Source: Streptomyces niveus (GTDB lineage Bacteria; Actinomycetota; Actinomycetes; Streptomycetales; Streptomycetaceae). Taken from it: DNA of 64,000 nucleotides. Below the pieces are notes generated by a model that was not told the origin of the DNA, did no database searches, and saw nothing but the letters and a program-made list of their open reading frames with translations. The stretch covers positions 21,542 to 85,541 of the forward strand of contig NZ_MDCR01000009.1 in the NCBI RefSeq assembly GCF_001723055.1, read 5' to 3'. The position numbers were made by a program, and so were the translations under genes. This document shows positions 17,255 to 25,794 of the stretch, in pieces. Position 1 is the stretch's first letter; every line of letters starts with the position of its first letter.

Positions 17255-19687
17255 CTACTTGACGCGGACGACCTGCGGGTCGTGGTCGCTCGCCTGGTCG
17301 GCGAACTCCGCGTTGATGTGCACCACGTCGTACTCCGGTTTCTTGACACCGGGGCTGACCAGGATGTGGTCCAGGGTCTGCGAGTTGCCGTCGTAGACGT
17401 AGCTGTAGCGCTCGTTCTTCGGCAGCTTGTCCATCAGGTCGGTCAGGATCCCGCCCCGGGTGAGGGTGGTGACCGGCTTGGAGAACTGGTAGTCGTTCAG
17501 GTCACCGAGGACGACGACCTTGGCCTTCTTGTCCTTGGCGAGCAGACCGGCGACGAAGTCGTGGACCTCCTGCGCCTGCGTCAGCCGCTGGGTCTCGGAG
17601 CCGAGCGTCGGCGGCTGGAAGACGCCGTGCGTGGGCTGGTCGCCGCCCTTGGAGTTGAAGTGGTTGCCGATCACGAAGACCTGCTCGCCGCGGAAGGTGA
17701 ACTCGCCGACCAGCGGCTTGCGGCTGCTCTTCCAGGCGTCCGAGGTCGGGTTGATCCGGCCCGGGGACGCGGACAGCGTGATGTCCTTGCCGTGCTTGCC
17801 GGTGGTGACGACCTCGGTGGCGGTGGTGGCGTCGCCTCCGGGCCGGTCCACGAAGTCCACGCGCTTCGGGTTGAAGAGCAGGACGTTACGGATGTTGCCG
17901 CCCGGCTCACCGCCGTCGGTCTTGTCCGCCGGGTCGACGGAGCGCCAGTCGTACGCCGGGCCGCCGGCCGCCTGGATCGCGGCGACGAACTGCGCGAGGG
18001 TCTTGTCCGCGGCGACCGTGCCGTCGTCCTTGGCGCCGTTGTTGTCCTGGATCTCCTCCAGGCTCACGATGTCCGGGGTGGCGAGGTTCTTGACGATGCC
18101 CTCGGCGAGCCGGTCGAACTTGGCCTGCGGGTCGGTCGGGTCGAGGTTCTCGACGTTGTACGTGGCGACCGACAGCTCGTCGGACTTGCCCTTCTTCGCC
18201 ACCTCGGGCTTGAGACCGCCCGACTTGACCGTGCCCAGGGTGGTCGCCTGGAGGCTGTATCCACCGAAGTTGCCGTAGTCCACCGGGCCGGTGGTCGTAC
18301 CGGCGAGGGTGTCGCCCACGTTCGCCGTGACCTTCTCGCCGGTCAGCGAACCGAGCAGCAGACGGCCCGAGTTCAGCTGGTCGTACGAGGGGTAGACGGT
18401 GCCGCCGCGCGGGGTCGGGTTCTGCTTGGGCTTGGTGGTGACCCAGGTCTCGCCGTACGAGTTGGAGGCGCCCACCACGCGGCTGTCGCCGATCTGGACG
18501 AGCATGCCCTCACGGGACTCGAACCAGTCCAGCGCGTAGCCGGCCGGCTTCAGCGCGAGCGACTCGATGCTGAGCCCCTTCGCGTCCGGCGCGTAGGCCT
18601 CGGGCACCGACGTGGCGTCGATCGTCTCGGCCTTCGGCAGCGGGTTGCCGGAGGAGAGGACGACGGTCGTCGGGGCGGTCAGCTCGGTGAGCGACTGCGA
18701 GCCGGAACTCTGGCCGCCCGGGTAGTACTCGGTGACCTTGGCGCTGACCAGGACCGAGTCGCCGGCCTTCACCTGAGGGGCGGACGAACCGGTGAAGACG
18801 AACACGCCCTCGCTGGTGGCCGGGTCGTTGTCCGGCTCGGTGTCCTGGATCCAGAAGCCGCGGGAGCCGCTCACGCGGACCGCGGTGACCACACCCGGCA
18901 CGTTGGTGACGGACTTCCCGGCCTGCGGGGAGATCCGGGTGCTGCCCTGGATGTCGTGGATCCGCAGCTCGCCGGGGGTGGTGTCGGTGGGCGAGGGGGT
19001 GGGGGTCGGCTCGCCGCCGCCGTCGCCCGCGCCCGCGCTGTTACGGGGCGAGGGCGTCGCGCCGCTGAAGTCGGCCGAGTTGTCGTCCGTGTCGGTGAGC
19101 GCCGCGTTTCGGGCCACCGAGTGGGTGTTGTCGGTGCCGGTCGCGGGCGCGCTCTCCCGGACGGTGGCGGTGCCGAAGCCGACCAGGTCCTTGATGTTCG
19201 TGTCGGCCGCGCAGTCGGCGGCGGTGACACAGGTCAGCGGGGTGGTCGAGCGGACGAGCGCGACGGTGCCGCTGCTCGCCGACATGGCGATGGTGCCGGC
19301 CGCGTCGGGGGCGGGCAGCGGGGTGTCGCCGCCGGAGCCCTTGGCCTCCTCCACGAGATAGCTGCCACCCGCGGGGATGGCGCCCTTGATCTCGGTGACC
19401 TGCCACTTGGACGTGGGGCTGGGTGAGCCGCTCAGGTACTGGACGGACCAGCCGGTGAGGTCGAAGGGACCGTCGCCGGCGTTGCCCAGCTCGATGAAGT
19501 CGTTGGTGAGGGCGGCACCGGAGTTGCCCCCACCGCCGAACACCTCGGAGATGACGGCGTCGGGGGACGGCGTCGCCTGCGCGGTGAACGGCAGCGCGAT
19601 CAGCGATGCGGCCAGGCCGACGGGGAGTGCCACGGCGATCGCCTTGGCACGCCGGCCACGCAGGGCCGGGGGTATGGATGGGGACAC
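17255..19687 (-). CDS. Secreted ExeM/NucH-type extracellular endonuclease with lamin-tail domain
   Basis: I place the start at GTG 19687, preceded by AAAGAGC and leading straight into a signal peptide (VSPSIPPALRGRRAKAIAVALPVG ... AQATPSPD). The upstream frame to 19735 looks untranslated. 810 residues. Order: lamin-tail domain (about 40-190, VISEVFGGGGNSG ... DFIELGN), Pro/Thr linker, an OB-fold-like region (about 230-510), then an endonuclease/exonuclease/phosphatase domain from about 525. That domain has VATYNVENL, SLEEIQDNNG, FVIGNHFNSKGGD, VVLGDLNDYQ and ASDHDPQ, covering the metal and catalytic residues. It should cut extracellular DNA or RNA, freeing phosphate and nucleosides. Confidence 0.9.
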   Translation of the reverse strand: MSPSIPPALRGRRAKAIAVALPVGLAASLIALPFTAQATPSPDAVISEVFGGGGNSGAALTNDFIELGNAGDGPFDLTGWSVQYLSGSPSPTSKWQVTEIKGAIPAGGSYLVEEAKGSGGDTPLPAPDAAGTIAMSASSGTVALVRSTTPLTCVTAADCAADTNIKDLVGFGTATVRESAPATGTDNTHSVARNAALTDTDDNSADFSGATPSPRNSAGAGDGGGEPTPTPSPTDTTPGELRIHDIQGSTRISPQAGKSVTNVPGVVTAVRVSGSRGFWIQDTEPDNDPATSEGVFVFTGSSAPQVKAGDSVLVSAKVTEYYPGGQSSGSQSLTELTAPTTVVLSSGNPLPKAETIDATSVPEAYAPDAKGLSIESLALKPAGYALDWFESREGMLVQIGDSRVVGASNSYGETWVTTKPKQNPTPRGGTVYPSYDQLNSGRLLLGSLTGEKVTANVGDTLAGTTTGPVDYGNFGGYSLQATTLGTVKSGGLKPEVAKKGKSDELSVATYNVENLDPTDPQAKFDRLAEGIVKNLATPDIVSLEEIQDNNGAKDDGTVAADKTLAQFVAAIQAAGGPAYDWRSVDPADKTDGGEPGGNIRNVLLFNPKRVDFVDRPGGDATTATEVVTTGKHGKDITLSASPGRINPTSDAWKSSRKPLVGEFTFRGEQVFVIGNHFNSKGGDQPTHGVFQPPTLGSETQRLTQAQEVHDFVAGLLAKDKKAKVVVLGDLNDYQFSKPVTTLTRGGILTDLMDKLPKNERYSYVYDGNSQTLDHILVSPGVKKPEYDVVHINAEFADQASDHDPQVVRVK

Positions 19688-19914
19688 GGTGAGCTCTTTC
19701 TTGCGTCTTCTTGCGGATGCGACGGGGAGGTACACGTGCGTCGTATGACATGTGCACGAAGTGTGAGGACCCGGGAAATCGGCTCAAGATACGCGCGTAG
19801 ATAGAACGGCAACAAGAGGCTGTGGGCAGGAAATACCAAGTGTTTCCCGACTGTTCGCCGGATTTAACTTGGTTGTCCGGCAGGCGTCTGCGCGAAGGCC
19901 TCCCGGTTGAACGC
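19688..19914. other. Upstream region of the nuclease gene
   Basis: This 227-bp spacer must hold the nuclease promoter. It is less G+C rich than its surroundings and contains ATACGCGCGTAGAT (19790-19803). That resembles CGCGCGTAG segments near the secreted-protein gene at 3.7-3.9 kb. I see no PHO-box repeat here. Confidence 0.35.
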
Positions 19915-20487
19915 TCAGGGGCGGCGGGCCGCCACCACCGCCGAACTGTCCGGTGTGGTGAGCACGTCCGTGGCATCCAGGTCCGGATGCGTGAGATAGA
20001 AGTGGCGCAGTTCGTCCACCTCGCCCTCGAAGCGGGGCGGCCACTGGGACGACGGGGTGAAGTCGTCCAGGATGAGCAGCCCGCCGGGGGCGAGCAGCTC
20101 GACGACCCGCCGCGGGTCGTCGCGCTTGCCGCCCCCGTCGCAGAAGAAGACATCGAACGGCGCGTGCCGCTCCAGCAGCCGCCAGTCCCCGGTGAGCACG
20201 CTGACCCGTTCGTCGTCCACGAAGAGCCCGGCCGCCCGCCGCGCCAGCTCCTCGTCCCGCTCGACGCTGATCAGCCGCGCACCGCCGGCGAGCCCACTGT
20301 GCAGCCAGGCGGTCCCCACCCCCGCCCCGGTACCGCTCTCCGCGACGACCCCGCCGGGCTTCGCGGCGGCGGCGAGCCTGAGCAGCCTGCCCACCTCACG
20401 GATACAGCTCTTGCCGAACCCGGCCTCGGAGGCGATCCGCTCGGCGGCCACCACCCGCTCCGGCACCGCACGCTCCGCCATGGTCAT
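19915..20487 (-). CDS. SAM-dependent O-methyltransferase-like protein
   Basis: 190 residues from ATG 20487 behind GGGGGAGAC. It has a Rossmann-type class I methyltransferase core: VVAESGTGAGVGTAWLHSGL (motif I, about 46-65), LISVERDEELA (acidic ribose-binding residue), FDVFFCDGG, and LLAPGGLLILDDFTPS. The DDF segment resembles the metal-binding region of type-3 O-methyltransferases. The N-terminal KSCIREVGRLLRLAAAAKPG also fits that class. Substrate unknown. It stands alone, divergent from a small membrane-protein gene. Confidence 0.78.
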   Translation of the reverse strand: MTMAERAVPERVVAAERIASEAGFGKSCIREVGRLLRLAAAAKPGGVVAESGTGAGVGTAWLHSGLAGGARLISVERDEELARRAAGLFVDDERVSVLTGDWRLLERHAPFDVFFCDGGGKRDDPRRVVELLAPGGLLILDDFTPSSQWPPRFEGEVDELRHFYLTHPDLDATDVLTTPDSSAVVAARRP

Positions 20488-20554
20488 GTCTCCCCCTGTC
20501 GCCGAGTGCCCGCGACGCTATCCGACGGATGGGGCGCTGTTAGATTCGTGCGCG

Positions 20555-20959
20555 ATGCGATCACGCGAGTACGACTACGACTTCCGCACCAAGGCCCGGC
20601 GAATACGCGCCTGGGGCATCGGCCTCCTGGCGGGGGCGGCGATCCTGTGGACATGGTGCGCCGTGTTGCTGCTCACGCCGTACTCGGTCGACACCGAGCC
20701 CGACGACGAGCACCCCGAGGAGTGCGAGTCGCGGCTGCTGACCGAATTCGGCACGGCCAACGACGGCCTCGGGAACGGCGATTGGTGCCAGAACGAACGC
20801 GACTGGCCCGAGGCCCTGGCCGTGCTCGGGCTCTCCGTGCCGCTGTCCGTCGTCGGTGTGGGGCTCTTCACGACCGGCAGCGTGACCGCCCGGATGAGCT
20901 CCCACGCCGAGGTGATGCGCGACCTCGACAAGATCTCCGACAACACCCGGAACACGTAG
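20555..20959 (+). CDS. Small two-helix membrane protein of unknown function
   Basis: 134 residues from ATG 20555. A basic, Tyr/Asp-rich N-terminus (MRSREYDYDFRTKARRIRAW) precedes a helix (about 20-42). An acidic extracytoplasmic loop with two cysteines (HPEECESR, NGDWCQNE) may form a disulphide. A second helix (about 88-108) and a cytosolic tail follow. I do not recognise a family. No good SD is visible upstream, so the start may be slightly off. Convergent with the marR gene across a strong hairpin. Confidence 0.65.
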   Translation: MRSREYDYDFRTKARRIRAWGIGLLAGAAILWTWCAVLLLTPYSVDTEPDDEHPEECESRLLTEFGTANDGLGNGDWCQNERDWPEALAVLGLSVPLSVVGVGLFTTGSVTARMSSHAEVMRDLDKISDNTRNT

Positions 20960-21077
20960 CCGGCACGGGCCGGGCCCGCGCCATACCGTCGGGTAGTGGG
21001 TGAGGGATTCCTGGCGGCGGGCCTCCGCATCTCCGAACCTGTTCCGCGATGAGTCAGGTGTGCGGGAGGTGAAGGGG

Positions 21078-21101
21078 CCGTCCCGTTGCGGAACGGGACG
21101 G
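21078..21101. terminator. Hairpin terminator between convergent genes
   Basis: Perfect 10-bp inverted repeat with a GCGG tetraloop (21078-21087 with 21092-21101), between the small membrane-protein gene and the marR gene. Confidence 0.75.
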
Positions 21102-21138
21102 GGTAATTCCCGAAGGCCGACCGCTCGTCATCATGGCC

Positions 21139-21555
21139 TCATTGCGGCGACTTGAGCATCTCCAGAAGGATGCGCCGCAGCTCGGTGCGGTCCTGCGGGG
21201 TGATCCTCGCCAGCCTGCGGTCGAACTCCGCCGCGAGCGCCGAGAGCGCGCGGTCCCGCGCTGCCTCACCCGCGTCGGTCAGTATGAGCCGATGCCGCCG
21301 CAGGTCCTCGTCGTCGATCTCGCGCCGCATGAACCCCTTTGCGACGAGGTTGCGTACGTAGACCGTGACGCTCGCCTTAGGGATCATCAGTGCCGCGGCG
21401 AGTTCGGCGGGATACGGCGACGCGGCCACCTCGGCCAGCACGAAGAACTCCTTCGTCTCCAGCCCGATTTCTCCCAGTTCGGTGCTGCACGCGTCCATGA
21501 CGACGCTGAGCAGACGCTGGTTCAGCGTCCACAGCTGCGCCCCGTCAACCGCCAC
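21139..21555 (-). CDS. MarR-family transcriptional regulator
   Basis: Start GTG 21555 lies 5 bp after GGAGGGG and gives 138 residues; longer frames run into the operator. The winged HTH is clear: SPYPAELAAALMIPKASVTVYVRNLVAKGFMRREIDDEDLRRHRLILTDAG, about residues 45-97. It is divergent from the alpha/beta-hydrolase gene, and a 10-bp inverted repeat sits in the shared spacer. The likely role is repression of itself and the hydrolase, relieved by a small aromatic or lipophilic ligand as is common for MarR. Confidence 0.85.
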   Translation of the reverse strand: MAVDGAQLWTLNQRLLSVVMDACSTELGEIGLETKEFFVLAEVAASPYPAELAAALMIPKASVTVYVRNLVAKGFMRREIDDEDLRRHRLILTDAGEAARDRALSALAAEFDRRLARITPQDRTELRRILLEMLKSPQ

Positions 21556-21577
21556 GCGAGCCCCTCCGTCCAGCCAG

Positions 21578-21613
21578 GTGGTACAGTCTTGAATTAGTTC
21601 CAAACTGTACCAC
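21578..21613. promoter_or_regulatory. Inverted-repeat operator in the marR/hydrolase spacer
   Basis: GTGGTACAGT (21578-21587) and ACTGTACCAC (21604-21613) are perfect 10-bp arms separated by 16 bp. The A/T-rich centre contains TTGAATTAGTTCCAA, a second near-palindrome. It covers both divergent promoters, as expected for MarR autoregulation. Confidence 0.7.
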
Positions 21614-21670
21614 AGCGGTCTTCGTACTGGCCGACCATGGAACAAACGCCGACTCGAAAGGCGCCATCTG

Positions 21671-22585
21671 ATGCTTGAGCACATCACGATCCCGCGCGGA
21701 CCGATCGATCTCGCAGCCGACCTCCACCTGCCCGACAGCTTCGACCAAGCGGCGCCACTTCGCGCCGTGGTGCTCTCCACGCCCGGCAGCAGCGTGAAGG
21801 AGCAGATCGGCGCCAACTACGCTTCCCGCCTCGCGGCCCGCGGCGTCGCGGCGCTCGTGTTCGACCCCGCCCATCAAGGTCAGAGCGGCGGAGAGCCCCG
21901 CGACCTCGAAGACCCCTACCGCCGCGGCGAGGACATCTCCTACGCGATCGACGCGCTCAGCGTGATCCCCGGCATCGCCCCGGACCGCATCGGCGTCCTG
22001 GGCATCTGCGCCGGCGGAGGCTACGCGGTGCACACCGCCCGCACGGACCACCGCATCAAGGCGGTCGGCACGGTCGTCCCGGGCAACATGGGCACGTCCT
22101 TCCGCGGCTTCCAGCCGGACGGCGCGGTCGCCGCGCTCGACGCCATGGCCGACGCACGCACCGAAGAATCCCGCTCCGGCGAGCTGACCCGCGTGAACTG
22201 GCTGCCCGACACCTTGGAAGAAGCCACTGAGGCAGGCCTGACCGACATCGACACGACTCAGGCGGTCACCTACTACCGCACCGGGCGGGGCGGGAACGAA
22301 CACTCCACGAACCGCCGCCTCTCGCGCGGCGATTCGCTGCTGCTGGGCTACGACGCGTACCACCTGGTCGACCAGCTCTTGACCCAACCGCTGCAGGTCA
22401 TCCTCGCCGGACGAATCGGCAACACCGGCTCCTACGAGTCCGGCATGCAGTTGTGGAAGCTGGCACCCAACCCGGTCGACCTCATGGTGATCGACGGCGC
22501 GGGCCACTACGAGATGTACGACGAGCCCGAGTACGTCGACGCCGCCGTCGACCGGCTCGTCGACTTCTACTTGAACAATCTGTGA
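21671..22585 (+). CDS. Alpha/beta hydrolase with cysteine nucleophile motif
   Basis: 304 residues from ATG 21671 with CGAAAGG upstream. It has an alpha/beta-hydrolase core: VVLSTPGSSVKEQ, GVAALVFDPAHQGQSGGEP, and a nucleophile elbow GICAGGGYA with Cys where Ser is usual. A late histidine lies in DGAGHYEMYDEPEYV. Dienelactone hydrolases use such a cysteine; some X-Pro-peptidase-like and YcjY-like proteins also share GxCxGG. It probably hydrolyses a small ester or lactone, perhaps the ligand sensed by the divergent MarR regulator. Ends 12 bp from a convergent methyltransferase gene without a visible terminator. Confidence 0.82.
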   Translation: MLEHITIPRGPIDLAADLHLPDSFDQAAPLRAVVLSTPGSSVKEQIGANYASRLAARGVAALVFDPAHQGQSGGEPRDLEDPYRRGEDISYAIDALSVIPGIAPDRIGVLGICAGGGYAVHTARTDHRIKAVGTVVPGNMGTSFRGFQPDGAVAALDAMADARTEESRSGELTRVNWLPDTLEEATEAGLTDIDTTQAVTYYRTGRGGNEHSTNRRLSRGDSLLLGYDAYHLVDQLLTQPLQVILAGRIGNTGSYESGMQLWKLAPNPVDLMVIDGAGHYEMYDEPEYVDAAVDRLVDFYLNNL

Positions 22586-22597
22586 ATCAACGCTCTG

Positions 22598-23407
22598 TTA
22601 CGCGGGCGCCTTCCCGACTGCCAGCAAGTGGGAGCTGGACGCGAGGAGTTCAGGGTAGGGCTCGGCCAGACGCGCCGCTGCCAGAACGGACTCGAAGAGA
22701 TCTTCGCTCGGCTCCGGACCGGCGTGCTGCTCCACGGCCTTGAGGATGGACCACGCCGGTCCCTCGATCCCGAACACCGCCACATCCACAAGGCCGACGT
22801 CGCGCAATTCATCGGCGAGTTCCTCGGCGCGGTGGAAGTAAGCCAGGGTGAAGCCGCGCTTGCCATCGTGAACAGCCGTGCGGAGGATCGTGGAGATCGC
22901 CGTCCGCATCCGGTCGGCATGCAGGTGTGCGAGGGCGGTGTGCTCGAAGAGCGAGGAATACCTGTTGATGGCCCCGGCGGCCACGAGCCCGCCGGGCCGC
23001 ACCACACGCAGCGCTTCGGACAGTGCCTGACGCCGGTCGGCCCGGTCGGGAAGGTGGTAGAGGGGGCCCAGCACCTGCACCACGTCGTAGCTCGCATCCG
23101 CAGCCTCAAGCGCGCGAGCGTCACCCAGCGATGAGGGGCAGACCGAAGCCGCTTGTCCGACATGCCGGGCGACTGGATCAACCAGGTCGACGTGATACCC
23201 GTCCTCGACCAGCCACCGGGCATGGACGCCCGTGCCACCCCCGACATCCAGCACGCGAGCCGGCGCGGGCGGGAGGAAGCGCCGCAGGAGTTCCCGCGTT
23301 CGCAGCAGTTCGAGCCGACCGTCCGCCGACACGCACAGTCGGTCACCCTCGTCGATGACGTGCGAGTAGAAGTGCTCGATCTCTGCCGCCAGCTCTGGGT
23401 TCGACAT
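22598..23407 (-). CDS. Class I SAM-dependent methyltransferase
   Basis: 269 residues from ATG 23407 (MSNPELAAEIEHFYSHVIDEG); an in-frame GTG at 23428 is an alternative. Motif I is VLDVGGGTGVHARWL (about 53-67), followed by VDLVDPV, the SYDVVQVLGPLYHL segment and LRVVRPGGLVAAG. This is the UbiE/Methyltransf_11 pattern for small-molecule substrates. The C-terminal half is a lid that may confer specificity. It forms a run of three minus-strand genes with the GNAT and XRE-TPR regulator genes, but the gaps (25-40 bp) and mixed functions give no pathway. Confidence 0.8.
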   Translation of the reverse strand: MSNPELAAEIEHFYSHVIDEGDRLCVSADGRLELLRTRELLRRFLPPAPARVLDVGGGTGVHARWLVEDGYHVDLVDPVARHVGQAASVCPSSLGDARALEAADASYDVVQVLGPLYHLPDRADRRQALSEALRVVRPGGLVAAGAINRYSSLFEHTALAHLHADRMRTAISTILRTAVHDGKRGFTLAYFHRAEELADELRDVGLVDVAVFGIEGPAWSILKAVEQHAGPEPSEDLFESVLAAARLAEPYPELLASSSHLLAVGKAPA

Positions 23408-23432
23408 GTATTTGAGTATGACCTTCACTGGC

Positions 23433-23906
23433 TCACACAGAGCGGAGCATCGCGGCGAGTACCGGGCCGTCCGGCGTGGGTTGCTGCTGGCTGACTTGCT
23501 CGTATCCCCAAGCTTCGTACAGCGCTTTGACCTTGCCGTTTCCTGCCAGTGGATTCACCAGGAGTGAGACCTGCTTCTCCTGACGGATGGAGAGCAGTTC
23601 GTCATGGATGCGCTTGGAGGTCCCGCTGCCACGCCATGGCACGCGGAGCATGATTTCTTTCAAGGCCACGGTGGGGGTGTTCGTGTATGTCTCTGCGAGG
23701 GGTGGCGACATCCGCTGCCACCAACGGTCATCCGTCGCGAGGGTGTTGACGTAGGCATAGCCGACCGGGCTGTCGCCTTCGAATCCGATGACGGCTTCCC
23801 AGCCGGGTTCGGATCCGTGTCTGGCCAGTCGTTCCCCGTATCGCTCCACCGAGTTGTGGGGCTGGTGGAGCTGGTATTGGCGTGGGCCGGGCCGTCGGCA
23901 TGTCAC
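23433..23906 (-). CDS. GNAT acetyltransferase, probably N-terminally truncated
   Basis: 157 residues from a GTG at 23906. Core GNAT motifs remain: WEAVIGFEGDSPVGYAYVNTL, VALKEIMLRVPWRGSGTSKRIHDELL (acetyl-CoA loop, here RGSGTS) and VKALYEAWGYEQV. Streptomyces relatives are about 190-200 residues and begin with a further strand-helix region that is missing; residues 1-20 look like out-of-frame sequence. No good SD precedes the start. It may be a decaying gene or one whose 5' end was lost in rearrangement with the adjacent regulator, which ends only 40 bp upstream. Confidence 0.6.
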   Translation of the reverse strand: MTCRRPGPRQYQLHQPHNSVERYGERLARHGSEPGWEAVIGFEGDSPVGYAYVNTLATDDRWWQRMSPPLAETYTNTPTVALKEIMLRVPWRGSGTSKRIHDELLSIRQEKQVSLLVNPLAGNGKVKALYEAWGYEQVSQQQPTPDGPVLAAMLRSV

Positions 23907-23946
23907 GGTAGGGCTGGTCGGGCAGGTGTTGGGAGCGCGATGTCAC

Positions 23947-25200
23947 TCAAGAGCATTGGGAGTTACTGCTGCGCTCTTCCCAACTGCGGGTGAACGGGCT
24001 GGCCGGAGCCGTCGCGCGGAGCGCTTTGCCGAAATCCAGCAGTACGCCGCTGACGCGCGGATGCCGGCTGGTCAGGTCGGCGGGAACCGACAGTGCGGTC
24101 GCCACAGCGGCCTCCGCGTCGCCCTGCCCGAGCTGCGCGTGGGCGAGGCGCGCGGTGACGATGGCGCGGTCGCGCTGCATGTACGGGCGGAGGAAGGCCA
24201 GGCTCTTGTGGGCGTGGGCCTCGGCGTCAGCGTAGTTGCCGAGGCTGAGGTGCGCGGAAAGGGACAGCTCTTCGAGTTCCGCTTGGTCGCAGACTGCGGT
24301 CATCCACAGCGGGCGTGGGATGTCGGGGTCTGCCCGCCCGTACGCGTCACGTGCATGGGCGAGAGCCTGGCGGGTGGCTCGTGAGTCGCCGATGAGGGCG
24401 AAGACGGCCGCGTGGCGGGCGTGCCCGAGGGACGCGAACATCGGGTCACGGCGGGCGAGGGGCAGGTTGCGCGCGACGTCGTTCGCCGCGAGGGCGTCCG
24501 CCGGTCGTCCGATGTGGCGGTAGAGACTCCCGGCGTGGGACCAGATACGGAACTGGATGGTCGGATCTCCGGACATGGTCGCCAAGCTCGATGCCCGGTC
24601 GAAGTGGCGCTGGGCGGTGTCGAAGCGACGGCAGTCGATGGCAGCCCACATCGCGCTGGACGTGAACGACGCGGCACATCCGTACAGGGCCTCACGCACC
24701 CGCTGGCTGGCACCTCCACGCGCCTGGAGGGCCAGGGCCTGTCCGGCGAGAGCGGACGCCTGGCTCTCGATGGCGAGCCTGCTGCCGTACCGGACGTCGC
24801 TGGAGACCAGGGCCGCGAACTTGGACAGCAACCGCTGTACATCGCTGGCTCCTACGCGCTTCTGCGCTACAGAAGCCAGCGCCGTGCCGGTTGCGACGCT
24901 GATGAAATGGCGGCGAAGCACTGCATCCTCCGGTGATGCCATACCCGAGGAGGAGGGTTCTCCCCTCCGGGGGACGAAGCCCAGCTCAACGGCGGGGCAG
25001 TTGAATACTGCCTCCAGCGCCGCCCGTTGCCGACGGTGCGGCCACCGGGTTTTTCCGGTCAGCCAGTTGCGGACCGTCCGGTCACTGACGGAGCCCTCGT
25101 AGCCCGCCGCTCGCAGATCGGCGTTCACCGCTTCGGCCAACTCTGCCTGGGTGAAGCCCGCTTCTGCCATACGTCGCTTGAGGCTCTGGTTGTCCTCCAC
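23947..25200 (-). CDS. XRE/HTH plus TPR-like regulator next to graspetide genes
   Basis: 417 residues if read from GTG 25200 (VEDNQSLKRRMAEAGFTQAEL); the frame stays open to 25281. The N-terminal HTH spans about 6-60 (FTQAELAEAVNADL ... SVSDRTVRNWLTGKTRWP). The rest is helical and TPR-like (about 130-400), with ALAGQALALQARGG and AEAHAHKSLAFLRPYM. This architecture is common beside ATP-grasp RiPP loci and other Streptomyces clusters, where it acts as cluster-linked regulator. It is divergent from the ATP-binding protein gene that begins the graspetide operon. No SD is apparent; the mRNA may be nearly leaderless. Confidence 0.75.
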   Translation of the reverse strand: MEDNQSLKRRMAEAGFTQAELAEAVNADLRAAGYEGSVSDRTVRNWLTGKTRWPHRRQRAALEAVFNCPAVELGFVPRRGEPSSSGMASPEDAVLRRHFISVATGTALASVAQKRVGASDVQRLLSKFAALVSSDVRYGSRLAIESQASALAGQALALQARGGASQRVREALYGCAASFTSSAMWAAIDCRRFDTAQRHFDRASSLATMSGDPTIQFRIWSHAGSLYRHIGRPADALAANDVARNLPLARRDPMFASLGHARHAAVFALIGDSRATRQALAHARDAYGRADPDIPRPLWMTAVCDQAELEELSLSAHLSLGNYADAEAHAHKSLAFLRPYMQRDRAIVTARLAHAQLGQGDAEAAVATALSVPADLTSRHPRVSGVLLDFGKALRATAPASPFTRSWEERSSNSQCS

Positions 25201-25232
25201 AGGATCAACGTAGCTACGCGATTCGCCCGCAG

Positions 25233-25263
25233 AGAACCGACTTCCCCGAAAGTTTCCGGTTCT
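25233..25263. promoter_or_regulatory. Inverted repeat between regulator and graspetide operon
   Basis: AGAACCG (25233-25239) and CGGTTCT (25257-25263) are perfect 7-bp arms with a 17-bp spacer, in the divergent region between the XRE-type regulator and the operon. Candidate operator for that regulator. Confidence 0.45.
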
Positions 25264-25365
25264 GAGCGATTCACGCAGCACCCTCTTTTCCTCACGCTCT
25301 GTGTCGGAGAGTCGTTCACTGAGTCAGGCCGCCCGTACTTGTCCGCTCACCGACCCGAGGTCCTG

Positions 25366-25794
25366 ATGCCTGTGACCACTACCGCTCGCCCCACACGCAC
25401 CGAGCATCCCGGCTACACCCAGATCCTGCCGTGCATGGCAAGGAGTGCCCTTCCGGCCCGATCGCTCGTCCGCACCACGCTGGAGGCCTGGGGCCTGAAA
25501 CACCTAGCTGACACAGGGGCTCTGGTCGTGACGGAGTTGGTGTCCAACTCTGTGGCACACACGCGTACTTACTCGATCCGCGTGACCGTTTCCCGGCCCA
25601 GCGAGACGTTCGTGCGTATCGCGGTGGCGGACAACTCGAAAACAATCCCGACGCTTCGGACGACGACCGGCGACCACCACGAGACCGGGCGGGGGCTCGC
25701 CATCATCGACGCGCTGACCTGGCGGTGGGGCACGGAGCTTCTCTCTGAGGGGAAACGAGTCTGGGGCGACCTGAAGTGCGAGGCCGGCGAGTGA
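25366..25794 (+). CDS. HATPase_c (RsbW-like) ATP-binding protein
   Basis: 142 residues from ATG 25366 with GAGG 8 bases upstream. It has the GHKL kinase-type boxes: N-box VVTELVSNSVAHTRT (about 55-69), VAVADNSKTIPTL, and G-box ETGRGLAIIDALTWRWG (about 105-121). Such small Streptomyces ATP-binding proteins resemble anti-sigma kinases and frequently accompany XRE regulators in gene pairs; here it is first in the graspetide operon. Its stop overlaps the next start (GTGA). A signalling role is inferred only. Confidence 0.75.
   Translation: MPVTTTARPTRTEHPGYTQILPCMARSALPARSLVRTTLEAWGLKHLADTGALVVTELVSNSVAHTRTYSIRVTVSRPSETFVRIAVADNSKTIPTLRTTTGDHHETGRGLAIIDALTWRWGTELLSEGKRVWGDLKCEAGE

Noticed and set aside
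17282..19426. Long open frame of about 714 codons on the plus strand
   Set aside because: It is antisense to the secreted nuclease, low-complexity (Val/Gly/Arg) and without SD; typical shadow frame in high-G+C DNA.
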